Assembly (NCBI GenBank): GCA_963920635.1
Contig: OY987301.1
Location: forward strand, 58,410,560-58,474,559
Origin: Pseudeuparius sepicola
Taxonomy: Eukaryota > Arthropoda > Insecta > Coleoptera > Anthribidae
Reading direction: 5' to 3'
Length of the DNA stretch: 64,000 nucleotides
The notes under the pieces were generated by a model. That model was not told the origin of the DNA. It worked only from the letters and a program-made list of their open reading frames with translations, and did no database searches. Numbering within the stretch: the first letter of the stretch is position 1; every line of letters starts with the position of its first letter. The position numbers were made by a program, and so were the translations under genes. Positions 49,859 through 63,500 of the stretch are shown piece after piece.

Positions 49859-51220
49859 GTGCACTGGCCAGGGCACTTAGAAATTTCTTAGAAAAATTTT
49901 GAGGGCGGAATCGTGTTGTAGAACTCAATTTACGTCGCATAGGATTTTTTTTTCGGGGCATGTCAACATTTTTGAAAATTGAAAAAGTGCGCTGGCCAGG
50001 CCCTCACAAATTTTTTAGAAAAATTTGGAGCGACGGAATCTTGTTGTAGAACTCAATTTACGTCGCATAGGAATTTTTTTTTCGGGGCATGTCAACTTTT
50101 TGAAAATTGAAAAAGTGCGCAGGCCAGGCACTTAGATATTTTTTAGAAAAATGTTGAGGGCGGAATCGTGTGGTAGAACTCAATTTACGTCGCATAGGAA
50201 TTTTTTTTCGGAGCATGTCAACGTTTTTGAAAATTGAAAAGGTGCGCTGGCCAGGCACCTATACATTTTATAGAAAAATTTTGAGGGCGGAATCGTGTTG
50301 TAGAACTCAATTTACGTCGCATAGGAATTTTCTTTTCGGAGCATGTCAACATTTTTGAAAATTGAAAAGGTGCGCTGGCCAGGCACCTATACATTTTATA
50401 GAAAAATTTTGAGGGCGGAATCGTGTTGTAGAACTCAATTTACGTCGCATAGTAATTTTCTTTTCGGAGCATGTCAACATATTTGAAAATTAAAAAAGTG
50501 CGCTGGCCTGGAACTTAGAAATTTTTTAGAAAAATTTTGAGGGCGGAATCGTGTGGTAGAACTCAATTTACGTCGCATAGGAATTTTCTTTTCGGAGCAT
50601 GTCAACATTTTTGAAAATTAAAAAAGTGCGCTGGCCAGGAACTTAGATATTTTTTAGAAAAATTTTGAGGGCGGAATCGTGTGGTAGAACTCAATTTACG
50701 TCGCATAGGAATTTTGAGGGCGGAATCGTTTTGTAGAACTCAGTTTACGTCGCAAAGGAATTTTTTTTCGGAGCATGTCAACATTTTTGAAAATTGAAAA
50801 AGTGCGCTGGCCAGGCACCTATACATTTTATAGAAAAATTTTGAGGGCGGAATCGTGTTGTAGAACTCAATTTACGTCGCATAGTAATTTTCTTTTCGGA
50901 GCATGTCAACATATTTGAAAATTAAAAAAGTGCGCTGGCCTGGAACTTAGAAATTTTTTAGAAAAATTTTGAGGGCGGAATCGTGTTGTAGAACTCAATT
51001 TACGTCGCATAGTAATTTTTTTTTCGGAGCATGTCAACATTTTTGAAAATTGAAAAAGTGCGCTGGCCAGGCACTTAGAATTTTTTTAGAAAAATTTGGA
51101 AGGCGGAATCGTGTTGTAGAACTCAATTTACGTCGCATAGGAATTTTTTTCGGAGCATGTCAACATTTTTGAAAATTGAAAAAGTGCGCTGGCCAGGCCC
51201 TCGCAAATTTTTTAGAAAAA
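49858..51220 (+). repeat. Mosaic segment between large copies
   Basis: Holds an M1 monomer at 50,715. A local duplication is marked by the private change CAACATATTTG at 50,476 and 50,908 (spacing 432 bp). Its monomers otherwise match several parts of the array, so it looks assembled from pieces. Confidence 0.77.
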
Positions 51221-54200
51221 TTTGGAGCAGCGAAATCGTGTTGTAGAACTCAATTTACGTCGCATAGGATTTTTTTTTCGGGGCATGTCAACATTTTTGA
51301 AAATTGAAAAAGTGCGCTGGCCAGGCCCTCGCAAATTTTTTAGAAAAATTTGGAGCGACGGAATCTTGTTGTAGAACTCAATTTACGTCGCATAGGAATT
51401 TTTTTTTCGGGGCATGTCAACTTTTTGAAAATTGAAAAAGTGCGCAGGCCAGGCACTTAGATATTTTTTAGAAAAATGTTGAGGGGCGGAATCGTGTGGT
51501 AGAACTCAATTTACGTAGCATAGGAATTTTTTTTTCGGAGCATGTCAACGTTTTTGAAAATTGAAAAAGTGCACTGGCCAGGGCACTTAGAAATTACTTA
51601 GAAAAATTTTGAGGGCGGAATCGTGTTGTAGAACTCAATTTACGTTGCATAGGAATTTTTTTTCGGATCATGTCAACATTTTTGAAAATTGAAAAAGTGC
51701 GCTGGCCAGGCACTCACAAATTTTTTAGAAAAATTTGGAGCGACGGAATCTTGTTGTAGAACTCAATTTACGTCGCATAGGAATTTTTTTTTCGGGGCAT
51801 GTCAACTTTTTGAAAATTGAAAAAGTGCGCAGGCCAGGCACTTAGATATTTTTTAGAAAAATGTTGAGGGCGGAATCGTGTGGTAGAACTCAATTTACGT
51901 CGCATAGGAATTTTTTTGCCGAGCATTCAACATTTTTGAAAATTGAAAAAGTGTGCTAACCAGTCACTTAGAAATTTTTTAGAAAAATTTTGAGGGCGGA
52001 ATCGTGTGATAGACCTCAATTTACGTCGCATAGGAATTTTCTTTTCGGAGCATGTCAACATTTTTGAAAATTGAAAAAGTGCGCTGGCCCGGCACTTAGA
52101 TATTTTTTAGAAAAATGTTGAGGGCGGAATCGTGTGGTAGAACTCAATTTACGTCGCATAGGAATTTTTTTTTTCGGAGCTTGTCAACGATTTTGAAAAT
52201 TGAAAAAGTGCGCTGGCCCGGCACTTAGATATTTTTTAGAAAAATGTTGAGGGCGGAATCGTGTGGTAGAACTCAATTTACGTCGCATAGGAATTTTTTT
52301 TTTCGGAGCTTGTCAACGATTTTGAAAATTGAAAAAGTGCGCTTGCCAGGCACTTAGAAATTTTTTAGAAAAATTTGCAGGCCGATATCGTGTTGTAGGA
52401 CTCAATTTACGTCGCATAGGAATTTTTTTTGGAGCATGTCAACGTTTTTGAAAATTGAAAAAGTGCGCTATCCAGGCACTTAGATATTTTTTAGAAAAAT
52501 GTTGAGGGCGGAATCGTGTGGTAGAACTCAATTTACGTCGCATAGGAGTTTTCTTTGGGAGCATGTCAACATTTTTGAAAATTGGAAAAGTGCGCTGGCC
52601 AGGCACTTGGAAATTTTTTAGAAAAATTTTGAGGGCGGAATCCTGTTGTAGAACTCAATTTACGTCGCATAGGAATTTTTTTGCCGAGCATTCAACATTT
52701 TTGAAAATTGAAAAAGTGTGCTAACCAGACACTTAGAAATTTTTTAGAAAAATTTTGAGGGCGGAATCGTGTGGTAGACCTCAATTTACGTCGCAGAGGA
52801 ATTTTCTTTTCGGAGCATGTCAACATTTTTGAAAATTGAAAAAGTGCGCTGGCCCGGCACTTAGAAATTTCTTAGAAATCGTGTTGTAGAACTCAATTTA
52901 CGTCGCATAGGATTTTTTTTTCGGGGCATGTCAACATTTTTGAAAATTGAAAAAGTGCGCTGGCCAGGCCCTCGCAAATTTTTTAGAAAAATTTGGAGCG
53001 ACGGAATCTTGTTGTAGAACTCAATTTACGTCGCATAGGAATTTTTTTTTCGGGGCATGTCAACTTTTTGAAAATTGAAAAAGTGCGCAGGCCAGGCACT
53101 TAGATATTTTTTAGAAAAATGTTGAGGGGCGGAATCGTGTGGTAGAACTCAATTTACGTAGCATAGGAATTTTTTTTTCGGAGCATGTCAACGTTTTTGA
53201 AAATTGAAAAAGTGCACTGGCCAGGGCACTTAGAAATTACTTAGAAAAATTTTGAGGGCGGAATCGTGTTGTAGAACTCAATTTACGTTGCATAGGAATT
53301 TTTTTTCGGATCATGTCAACATTTTTGAAAATTGAAAAAGTGCGCTGGCCAGGCACTCACAAATTTTTTAGAAAAATTTGGAGCGACGGAATCTTGTTGT
53401 AGAACTCAATTTACGTCGCATAGGAATTTTTTTTTCGGGGCATGTCAACTTTTTGAAAATTGAAAAAGTGCGCAGGCCAGGCACTTAGATATTTTTTAGA
53501 AAAATGTTGAGGGCGGAATCGTGTGGTAGAACTCAATTTACGTCGCATAGGAATTTTTTTGCCGAGCATTCAACATTTTTGAAAATTGAAAAAGTGTGCT
53601 AACCAGTCACTTAGAAATTTTTTAGAAAAATTTTGAGGGCGGAATCGTGTGATAGACCTCAATTTACGTCGCATAGGAATTTTCTTTTCGGAGCATGTCA
53701 ACATTTTTGAAAATTGAAAAAGTGCGCTGGCCCGGCACTTAGATATTTTTTAGAAAAATGTTGAGGGCGGAATCGTGTGGTAGAACTCAATTTACGTCGC
53801 ATAGGAATTTTTTTTTTCGGAGCTTGTCAACGATTTTGAAAATTGAAAAAGTGCGCTGGCCCGGCACTTAGATATTTTTTAGAAAAATGTTGAGGGCGGA
53901 ATCGTGTGGTAGAACTCAATTTACGTCGCATAGGAATTTTTTTTTTCGGAGCTTGTCAACGATTTTGAAAATTGAAAAAGTGCGCTTGCCAGGCACTTAG
54001 AAATTTTTTAGAAAAATTTGCAGGCCGATATCGTGTTGTAGGACTCAATTTACGTCGCATAGGAATTTTTTTTGGAGCATGTCAACGTTTTTGAAAATTG
54101 AAAAAGTGCGCTATCCAGGCACTTAGATATTTTTTAGAAAAATGTTGAGGGCGGAATCGTGTGGTAGAACTCAATTTACGTCGCATAGGAGTTTTCTTTG

Positions 54201-54503
54201 GGAGCATGTCAACATTTTTGAAAATTGGAAAAGTGCGCTGGCCAGGCACTTGGAAATTTTTTAGAAAAATTTTGAGGGCGGAATCCTGTTGTAGAACTCA
54301 ATTTACGTCGCATAGGAATTTTTTTGCCGAGCATTCAACATTTTTGAAAATTGAAAAAGTGTGCTAACCAGACACTTAGAAATTTTTTAGAAAAATTTTG
54401 AGGGCGGAATCGTGTGGTAGACCTCAATTTACGTCGCAGAGGAATTTTCTTTTCGGAGCATGTCAACATTTTTGAAAATTGAAAAAGTGCGCTGGCCCGG
54501 CAC
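51220..54503 (+). repeat. 1,643-bp tandem duplication
   Basis: About 51,230-52,877 and 52,874-54,503 correspond at offset 1,643. Both copies carry GAAAATTGGAAAAGTGCGC, GGCGGAATCCTGTTG and CGTCGCAGAGG, which I did not find elsewhere. The right half of each also matches 18.9-19.6 kb and 29.9-30.6 kb in monomer order. Confidence 0.86.
52865..52890 (+). other. Out-of-register junction monomer
   Basis: TTTCTTAGAAATCGTGTTG: the first part belongs to the monomer seen intact at 54,503-54,540 (TTTCTTAGAAAAATTTTGAGG), the second to the one seen at 51,228-51,245 (CAGCGAAATCGTGTTG). About 20 bp of the monomer are lost, and GAAA is common to both partners. This is the seam of the 1,643-bp duplication. 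Confidence 0.84.
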
Positions 54504-57500
54504 TTAGAAATTTCTTAGAAAAATTTTGAGGGCGGAATCGTGTTGTAGAACTCAATTTACGTCGCATAGGAATTTTCTTTTCGGAGCATGTCAACATTTT
54601 TGAAAATTAAAAAAGTGCGCTGGCCAGGAACTTAGAAATTTTTTTTTTTTCGGAGCATGTCAACATTTTTAAAATTGAAAAAGTGCGCTGGCCAGGCACT
54701 TATAAATTTTATAGAAAAATTTTGAAGGCGGAATCGTGTTGTAGAACTCAATTTACGTCGCATAATAATTTTTTATTCGGAGCATGTCAACATTTTTGAA
54801 AATTGAAAAAGTGCGCCGGCCAGGCACTTAGAATTTTTTTAGAAAAATTTGGAAGGCGGAATCGTGTTGTAGGACTCAATTTACGTTGCATAGGAATTTT
54901 TTTTGGAGCATGTCAAAGTTTTTGAAAATTGAAAAAGTGCGCTAGCCAGGCCCTCACAAATTTTTTAGAAAAATTTGGAGCAGCGAAATCGTGTTGTAGA
55001 ACTCAATTTACGTCGCATAGGATTTTTTTTTCGGGGCATGTCAACATTTTTGAAAATTGAAAAAGTGCGCTGGCCAGGCCCTCACAAATTTTTTAGAAAA
55101 ATTTGGAGCGACGGAATCTTGTTGTAGAACTCAATTTACGTCGCATAGGAATTTTTTTTTCGGGGCATGTCAACTTTTTGAAAATTGAAAAAGTGCGCAG
55201 GCCAGGCACTTAGATATTTTTTAGAAAAATGTTGAGGGCGGAATCGTGTGGTAGAACTCAATTTACGTCGCATAGGAATTTTTTTTTCGGAGCATGTCAA
55301 CGTTTTTGAAAATTGAAAAAGTGCGCTGGCCCGGCACTTAGAAATATCTTAGAAAAATTTTGAGGGCGGAATCGTGTGGTAGAACTCAATTTACGTCGCA
55401 TAGGAATTTTTTTTCGGAGCATGTCAACATTTTTGAAAATTGAAAAGGTGCGCTGGCCAGGCACTTATAAATTTTATAGAAAAATTTTGAAGGCGGAATC
55501 GTGTTGTAGAACTCAATTTACGTCGCATAGTAATTTTTTATTCGGAGCATGTCAACATTTTTGAAAATTGAAAAAGTGCGCTGGCCAGGCACTTAGAATT
55601 TTTTTAGAAAAATTTGGAAGGCGGAATCGTGTTGTAGAACTCAATTTACGTCGCATAGGAATTTTTTTCGGAGCATGTCAACATTTTTGAAAATTGAAAA
55701 GGTGCGCTGGCCAGGCACTTATAAATTTTATAGAAAAATTTTGAAGGCGGAATCGTGTTGTAGAACTCAATTTACGTCGCATAGGAATTTTATTTTCGGG
55801 GCATGTCAACTTTTTGAAAATTGAAAAAGTGCGTAGGCCAGGCACTTAGAATTTTTTTAGAAAAATTTGGAAGGCGGAATCGTGTTGTAGAACTCAATTT
55901 ACGTCGCATAGGAATTTTTTTCGGAGCATGTCAACATTTTTGAAAATTGAAAAAGTGCGCTGGCACTTAGAAATTTCTTAGAAAAATTTTGAGGGCGGAA
56001 TCGTGTTGTAGAACTCAATTTACGTCGCATAGGAATTTTTTTTGGAGCATGTCAAAGTTTTTGAAAATTGAAAAAGTGCGCTAGCCAGGCCCTCACAAAT
56101 TTTTTAGAAAAATTTGGAGCAGCGAAATCGTGTTGTAGAACTCAATTTACGTCGCATAGGATTTTTTTTTCGGGGCATGTCAACATTTTTGAAAATTGAA
56201 AAAGTGCGCTGGCCAGGCCCTCACAAATTTTTTAGAAAAATTTGGAGCGACGGAATCTTGTTGTAGAACTCAATTTACGTCGCATAGGAATTTTTTTTTT
56301 GGGGCATGTCAACTTTTTGAAAATTGAAAAAGTGCGCAGGCCAGGCACTTAGATATTTTTTAGAAAAATGTTGAGGGACGGAATCGTGTGGTAGAACTCA
56401 ATTTACGTAGCATAGGAATTTTTTTTTCGGAGCATGTCAACGTTTTTGAAAATTGAAAAAGTGCACTGGCCAGGGCACTTAGAAATTTCTTAGAAAAATT
56501 TTGAGGGCGGAATCGTGTTGTAGAACTCAATTTACGTCGCATAGGAATTTTTTTTCGGATCATGTCAACATTTTTGAAAATTGAAAAAGTGCGCTGGCCA
56601 GGCACTCACAAATTTTTTAGAAAAATTTGGAGCGACGGAATCTTGTTGTAGAACTCAATTTACGTCGCATAGGAATTTTTTTTTCGGGGCATGTCAACTT
56701 TTTGAAAATTGAAAAAGTGCGCAGGCCAGGCACTTAGATATTTTTTAGAAAAATGTTGAGGGCGGAATCGTGTGGTAGAACTCAATTTACGTCGCATAGG
56801 AATTTTTTTTCGGAGCATGTCAACGTTTTTGAAAATTGAAAAGGTGCGCTGGCCAGGCACCTATACATTTTATAGAAAAATTTTGAGGGCGGAATCGTGT
56901 TGTAGAACTCAATTTACGTCGCATAGGAATTTTTTTCGGAGCATGTCAACATTTTTGAAAATTGAAAAAGTGCGCTGGCCAGGCCCTCACAAATTTTTTA
57001 GAAAAATTTGGAGCAGCGAAATCGTGTTGTAGAACTCAATTTACGTCGCATAGGATTTTTTTTTCGGGGCATGTCAACATTTTTGAAAATTGAAAAAGTG
57101 CGCTGGCCAGGCCCTCACAAATTTTTTAGAAAAATTTGGAGCAGCGAAATCGTGTTGTAGAACTCAATTTACGTCGCATAGGATTTTTTTTTCGGGGCAT
57201 GTCAACATTTTTGAAAATTGAAAAAGTGCGCTGGCCAGGCCCTCACAAATTTTTTAGAAAAATTTGGAGCGACGGAATCTTGTTGTAGAACTCAATTTAC
57301 GTCGCATAGGAATTTTATTTTCGGGGCATGTCAACTTTTTGAAAATTGAAAAAGTGCGTAGGCCAGGCACTTAGATATTTTTTAGAAAAATGTTGAGGGG
57401 CGGAATCGTGTGGTAGAACTCAATTTACGTAGCATAGGAATTTTTTTTTCGGAGCATGTCAACGTTTTTGAAAATTGAAAAAGTGCACTGGCCAGGGCAC

Positions 57501-60500
57501 TTAGAAATTTCTTAGAAAAATTTGGAGCAGCGAAATCGTGTTGTAGAACTCAATTTACGTCGCATAGGATTTTTTTTTCGGGGCATGTCAACTTTTTGAA
57601 AATTGAAAAAGTGCGCTGGCCAGGCCCTCACAAATTTTTTAGAAAAATTTGGAGCAGCGAAATCGTGTTGTAGAACTCAATTTACGTCGCATAGGATTTT
57701 TTTTTCGGGGCATGTCAACATTTTTGAAAATTGAAAAAGTGCGCTGGCCAGGCCCTCACAAATTTTTTAGAAAAATTTGGAGCAGCGAAATCGTGTTGTA
57801 GAACTCAATTTACGTCGCATAGGATTTTTTTTTTTGGGCATGTCAACATTTTTGAAAATTGAAAAAGTGCGCTGGCCAGGCCCTCACAAATTTTTTAGAA
57901 AAATTTGGAGCAGCGAAATCGTGTTGTAGAACTCAATTTACGTCGCATAGGATTTTTTTTTCGGGGCATGTCAACATTTTTGAAAATTGAAAAAGTGCGC
58001 TGGCCAGGCCCTCACAAATTTTTTAGAAAAATTTGGAGCGACGGAATCTTGTTGTAGAACTCAATTTACGTCGCATAGGAATTTTATTTTCGGGGCATGT
58101 CAACTTTTTGAAAATTGAAAAAGTGCGCAGGCCAGGCACTTAGATATTTTTTAGAAAAAATGTTGAGGGGCGGAATCGTGTGGTAGAACTCAATTTACGT
58201 CGCATAGGAATTTTTTTTTCGGGGCATGTCAACTTTTTGAAAATTGAAAAAGTGCGCAGGCCAGGCACTTAGATATTTTTTAGAAAAATGTTGAGGGCGG
58301 AATTGTGTGGTAGAACTCAATTTACGTCGCATAGGAATTTTTTTTCGGAGCATGTCAACGTTTTTGAAAATTGAAAAGGTGCGCTGGCCAGGCACCTATA
58401 CATTTTATAGAAAAATTTTGAGGGCGGAATCGTGTTGTAGAACTCAATTTACGTCGCATAGGAATTTTCTTTTCGGAGCATGTCAACATTTTTGAAAATT
58501 AAAAAAGTGCGCTGGCCAGGAACTTAGATATTTTTTAGAAAAATTTTGAGGGCGGAATCGTGTGGTAGAACTCAATTTACGTCGCATAGGAATTTTCTTT
58601 TCGGAGCATGTCAACATTTTTGAAAATTAAAAAAGTGCGCTGGCCAGGAACTTAGATATTTTTTAGAAAAATTTTGAGGGCGGAATCGTGTGGTAGAACT
58701 CAATTTACGTCGCATAGGAATTTTGAGGGCGGAATCGTTTTGTAGAACTCAGTTTACGTCGCAAAGGAATTTTTTTTCGGAGCATGTCAACATTTTTGAA
58801 TATTGAGAAATTTTTTAGAAAAATTTTGAGGGCGGAATCGTTTGTAGAACTCAATTTACGTCGCATAGGAATTTTCTTTTTGAAGCATGTCAAAATTTTT
58901 GAAAATTAAAAAAGTGCGCTGGCCAGGCACTCAAAAAGTTTTTAGAAAAATTTTGAGGGCGGAATCGTTTTGTAGAACTCAATTTACGTCGCAAAGGAAT
59001 TTTTTTTTCGGAGCATGTCAACATTTTTGAAAATTGAGAAATTTTTTAGAAAAATTTTGAGGGCGGAATCGTTTTGTAGAACTCAATTTACGTCGCATAG
59101 GAATTTTTTTTCGGAGCATGTCAACATTTTTGAAAATTGAGAAATTTTTTAGAAAAATTTTGAGGGCGGAATCGTTTGTTGAACTCAATTTACGTCGCAT
59201 AGTAATTTTTTTTCCGAGCATGTCAACGTTTTTGAAAATTGAAAAAGTGCGCTGGCCAGGCACTTAGAAATTTCTTAGAAAAATTTTGAGGGCGGAATCG
59301 TTTGTAGAACTCAATTTACGTCGCATAGGAATTTTCTTTTTGAAGCATGTCAAAATTTTTGAAAATTAAAAAAGTGCGCTGGCCAGGCACTCAAAAAGTT
59401 TTTAGAAAAATTTTGAGGGCGGAATCGTTTTGTAGAACTCAATTTACGTCGCAAAGGAATTTTTTTTTCGGAGCATGTCAACATTTTCGAAAATTGAGAA
59501 ATTTTTTAGAAAAATTTTGAGGGCGGAATCGTGTTGTAGAACTCAATTTACGTCGCATAGTAATTTTTTTTTCGGAGCATGTCAACATTTTTGAAAATTG
59601 AAAAAGTGCGCTGGCCAGGCACTTAGAATTTTTTTAGAAAAATTTGGAAGGCGGAATCGTGTTGTAGAACTCAATTTACGTCGCATAGGAATTTTTTTCG
59701 GAGCATGTCAACATTTTTGAAAATTGAAAAAGTGCGCTGGCACTTAGAAATTTCTTAGAAAAATTTTGAGGGCGGAATCGTGTTGTAGAACTCAATTTAC
59801 GTCGCATAGGAATTTTTTTTGGAGCATGTCAAAGTTTTTGAAAATTGAAAAAGTGCGCTAGCCAGGCCCTCACAAATTTTTTAGAAAAATTTGGAGCAGC
59901 GAAATCGTGTTGTAGAACTCAATTTACGTCGCATAGGATTTTTTTTTCGGGGCATGTCAACATTTTTGAAAATTGAAAAAGTGCGCTGGCCAGGCCCTCG
60001 CAAATTTTTTAGAAAAATTTGGAGCGACGGAATCTTGTTGTAGAACTCAATTTATGTCGCATAGGAATTTTTTTTTCGGGGCATGTCAACTTTTTGAAAA
60101 TTGAAAAAGTGCGCAGGCCAGGCACTTAGATATTTTTTAGAAAAATGTTGAGGGGCGGAATCGTGTGGTAGAACTCAATATACGTAGCATAGGAATTTTT
60201 TTTTCGGAGCATGTCAACGTTTTTGAAAATTGAAAAAGTGCACTGGCCAGGGCACTTAGAAATTACTTAGAAAAATTTTGAGGGCGGAATCGTGTTGTAG
60301 AACTCAATTTACGTCGCATAGGAATTTTTTTTCGGATCATGTCAACATTTTTGAAAATTGAAAAAGTGCGCTGGCCAGGCACTCACAAATTTTTTAGAAA
60401 AATTTGGAGCGACGGAATCTTGTTGTAGAACTCAATTTACGTCGCATAGGAATTTTATTTTCGGGGCATGTCAACTTTTTGAAAATTGAAAAAGTGCGCA

Positions 60501-63500
60501 GGCCAGGCACTTAGATATTTTTTAGAAAAATGTTGAGGGGCGGAATCGTGTGGTAGAACTCAATTTACGTCGCATAGGAATTTTTTTTTCGGGGCATGTC
60601 AACTTTTTGAAAATTGAAAAAGTGCGCAGGCCAGGCACTTAGATATTTTTTAGAAAAATGTTGAGGGCGGAATCGTGTGGTAGAACTCAATTTACGTCGC
60701 ATAGGAATTTTTTTTCGGAGCATGTCAACGTTTTTGAAAATTGAAAAGGTGCGCTGGCCAGGCACCTATACATTTTATCGAAAAATTTTGAGGGCGGAAT
60801 CGTGTTGTAGAACTCAATTTACGTCGCATAGGAATTTTCTTTTCGGAGCATGTCAACATTTTTGAAAATTAAAAAAGTGCGCTGGCCAGGAACTTAGATA
60901 TTTTTTAGAAAAATTTTGAGGGCGGAATCGTGTGGTAGAACTCAATTTACGTCGCATAGGAATTTTCTTTTCGGAGCATGTCAACATTTTTGAAAATTAA
61001 AAAAGTGCGCTGGCCAGGAACTTAGATATTTTTTAGAAAAATTTTGAGGGCGGAATCGTGTGGTAGAACTCAATTTACGTCGCATAGGAATTTTGAGGGC
61101 GGAATCGTTTTGTAGAACTCAGTTTACGTCGCAAAGGAATTTTTTTTCGGAGCATGTCAACATTTTTGAATATTGAGAAATTTTTTAGAAAAATTTTGAG
61201 GGTGGAATCGTTTGTAGAACTCAATTTACGTCGCATAGGAATTTTCTTTTTGAAGCATGTCAAAATTTTTGAAAATTAAAAAAGTGCGCTGGCCAGGCAC
61301 TCAAAAAGTTTTTAGAAAAATTTTGAGGGCGGAATCGTTTTGTAGAACTCAATTTACGTCGCATAGGAATTTTTTTTCGGAGCATGTCAACATTTTTGAA
61401 AATTGAGAAATTTTTTAGAAAAATTTTGAGGGCGGAATCGTTTGTTGAACTCAATTTACGTCGCATAGTAATTTTTTTTCCGAGCATGTCAACGTTTTTG
61501 AAAATTGAAAAAGTGCGCTGGCCAGGCACTTAGAAATTTCTTAGAAAAATTTTGAGGGCGGAATCGTTTGTAGAACTCAATTTACGTCGCATAGGAATTT
61601 TCTTTTTGAAGCATGTCAAAATTTTTGAAAATTAAAAAAGTGCGCTGGCCAGGCACTCAAAAAGTTTTTAGAAAAATTTTGAGGGCGGAATCGTTTTGTA
61701 GAACTCAATTTACGTCGCAAAGGAATTTTTTTTTCGGAGCATGTCAACATTTTCGAAAATTGAGAAATTTTTTAGAAAAATTTTGAGGGCGGAATCGTGT
61801 TGTAGAACTCAATTTACGTCGCATAGTAATTTTTTTTTCGGAGCATGTCAACATTTTTGAAAATTGAAAAAGTGCGCTGGCCAGGCACTTAGAATTTTTT
61901 TAGAAAAATTTGGAAGGCGGAATCGTGTTGTAGAACTCAATTTACGTCGCATAGGAATTTTTTTCGGAGCATGTCAACATTTTTGAAAATTGAAAAAGTG
62001 CGCTGGCACTTAGAAATTTCTTAGACAAATTTTGAGGGCGGAATCGTGTTGTAGAACTCAATTTACGTCGCATAGGAATTTTTTTTGGAGCATGTCAAAG
62101 TTTTTGAAAATTGAAAAAGTGCGCTAGCCAGGCCCTCACAAATTTTTTAGAAAAATTTGGAGCAGCGAAATCGTGTTGTAGAACTCAATTTACGTCGCAT
62201 AGGATTTTTTTTTTCGGGACATGTCAACATTTTTGAAAATTGAAAAAGTGCGCTGGCCAGGCCCTCGCAAATTTTTTAGAAAAATTTGGAGCGACGGAAT
62301 CTTGTTGTAGAACTCAATTTACGTCGCATAGGAATTTTTTTTTCGGGGCATGTCAACTTTTTGAAAATTGAAAAAGTGCGCAGGCCAGGCACTTAGATAT
62401 TTTTTAGAAAAATGTTGAGGGGCGGAATCGTGTGGTAGAACTCAATTTACGTAGCATAGGAATTTTTTTTTCGGAGCATGTCAACGTTTTTGAAAATTGA
62501 AAAAGTGCACTGGCCAGGGCACTTAGAAATTACTTAGAAAAATTTTGAGGGCGGAATCGTGTTGTAGAACTCAATTTACGTTGCATAGGAATTTTTTTTC
62601 GGATCATGTCAACATTTTTGAAAATTGAAAAAGTGCGCTGGCCAGGCACTCACAAATTTTTTAGAAAAATTTGGAGCGACGGAATCTTGTTGTAGAACTC
62701 AATTTACGTCGCATAGGAATTTTTTTTTCGGGGCATGTCAACTTTTTGAAAATTGAAAAAGTGCGCAGGCCAGGCACTTAGATATTTTTTAGAAAAATGT
62801 TGAGGGCGGAATCGTGTGGTAGAACTCAATTTACGTCGCATAGGAATTTTTTTTCGGATCATGTCAACATTTTTGAAAATTGAAAAAGTGCGCTGGCCAG
62901 GCACTCACAAATTTTTTAGAAAAATTTGGAGCGACGGAATCTTGTTGTAGAACTCAATTTACGTCGCATAGGAATTTTTTTTTCGGGGCATGTCAACTTT
63001 TTGAAAATTGAAAAAGTGCGCAGGCCAGGCACTTAGATATTTTTTAGAAAAATGTTGAGGGCGGAATCGTGTGGTAGAACTCAATTTACGTCGCATAGGA
63101 ATTTTTTTTCGGATCATGTCAACATTTTTGAAAATTGAAAAAGTGCGCTGGCCAGGCACTCACAAATTTTTTAGAAAAATTTGGAGCGACGGAATCTTGT
63201 TGTAGAACTCAATTTACGTCGCATAGGAATTTTTTTTTCGGGGCATGTCAACTTTTTGAAAATTGAAAAAGTGCGCAGGCCAGGCACTTAGATATTTTTT
63301 AGAAAAATGTTGAGGGCGGAATCGTGTGGTAGAACTCAATTTACGTCGCATAGGAATTTTTTTTCGGAGCATGTCAACGTTTTTGAAAATTGAAAAGGTG
63401 CGCTGGCCAGGCACCTATACATTTTATAGAAAAATTTTGAGGGCGGAATCGTGTTGTAGAACTCAATTTACGTCGCATAGGAATTTTTTTTGGAGCATGT

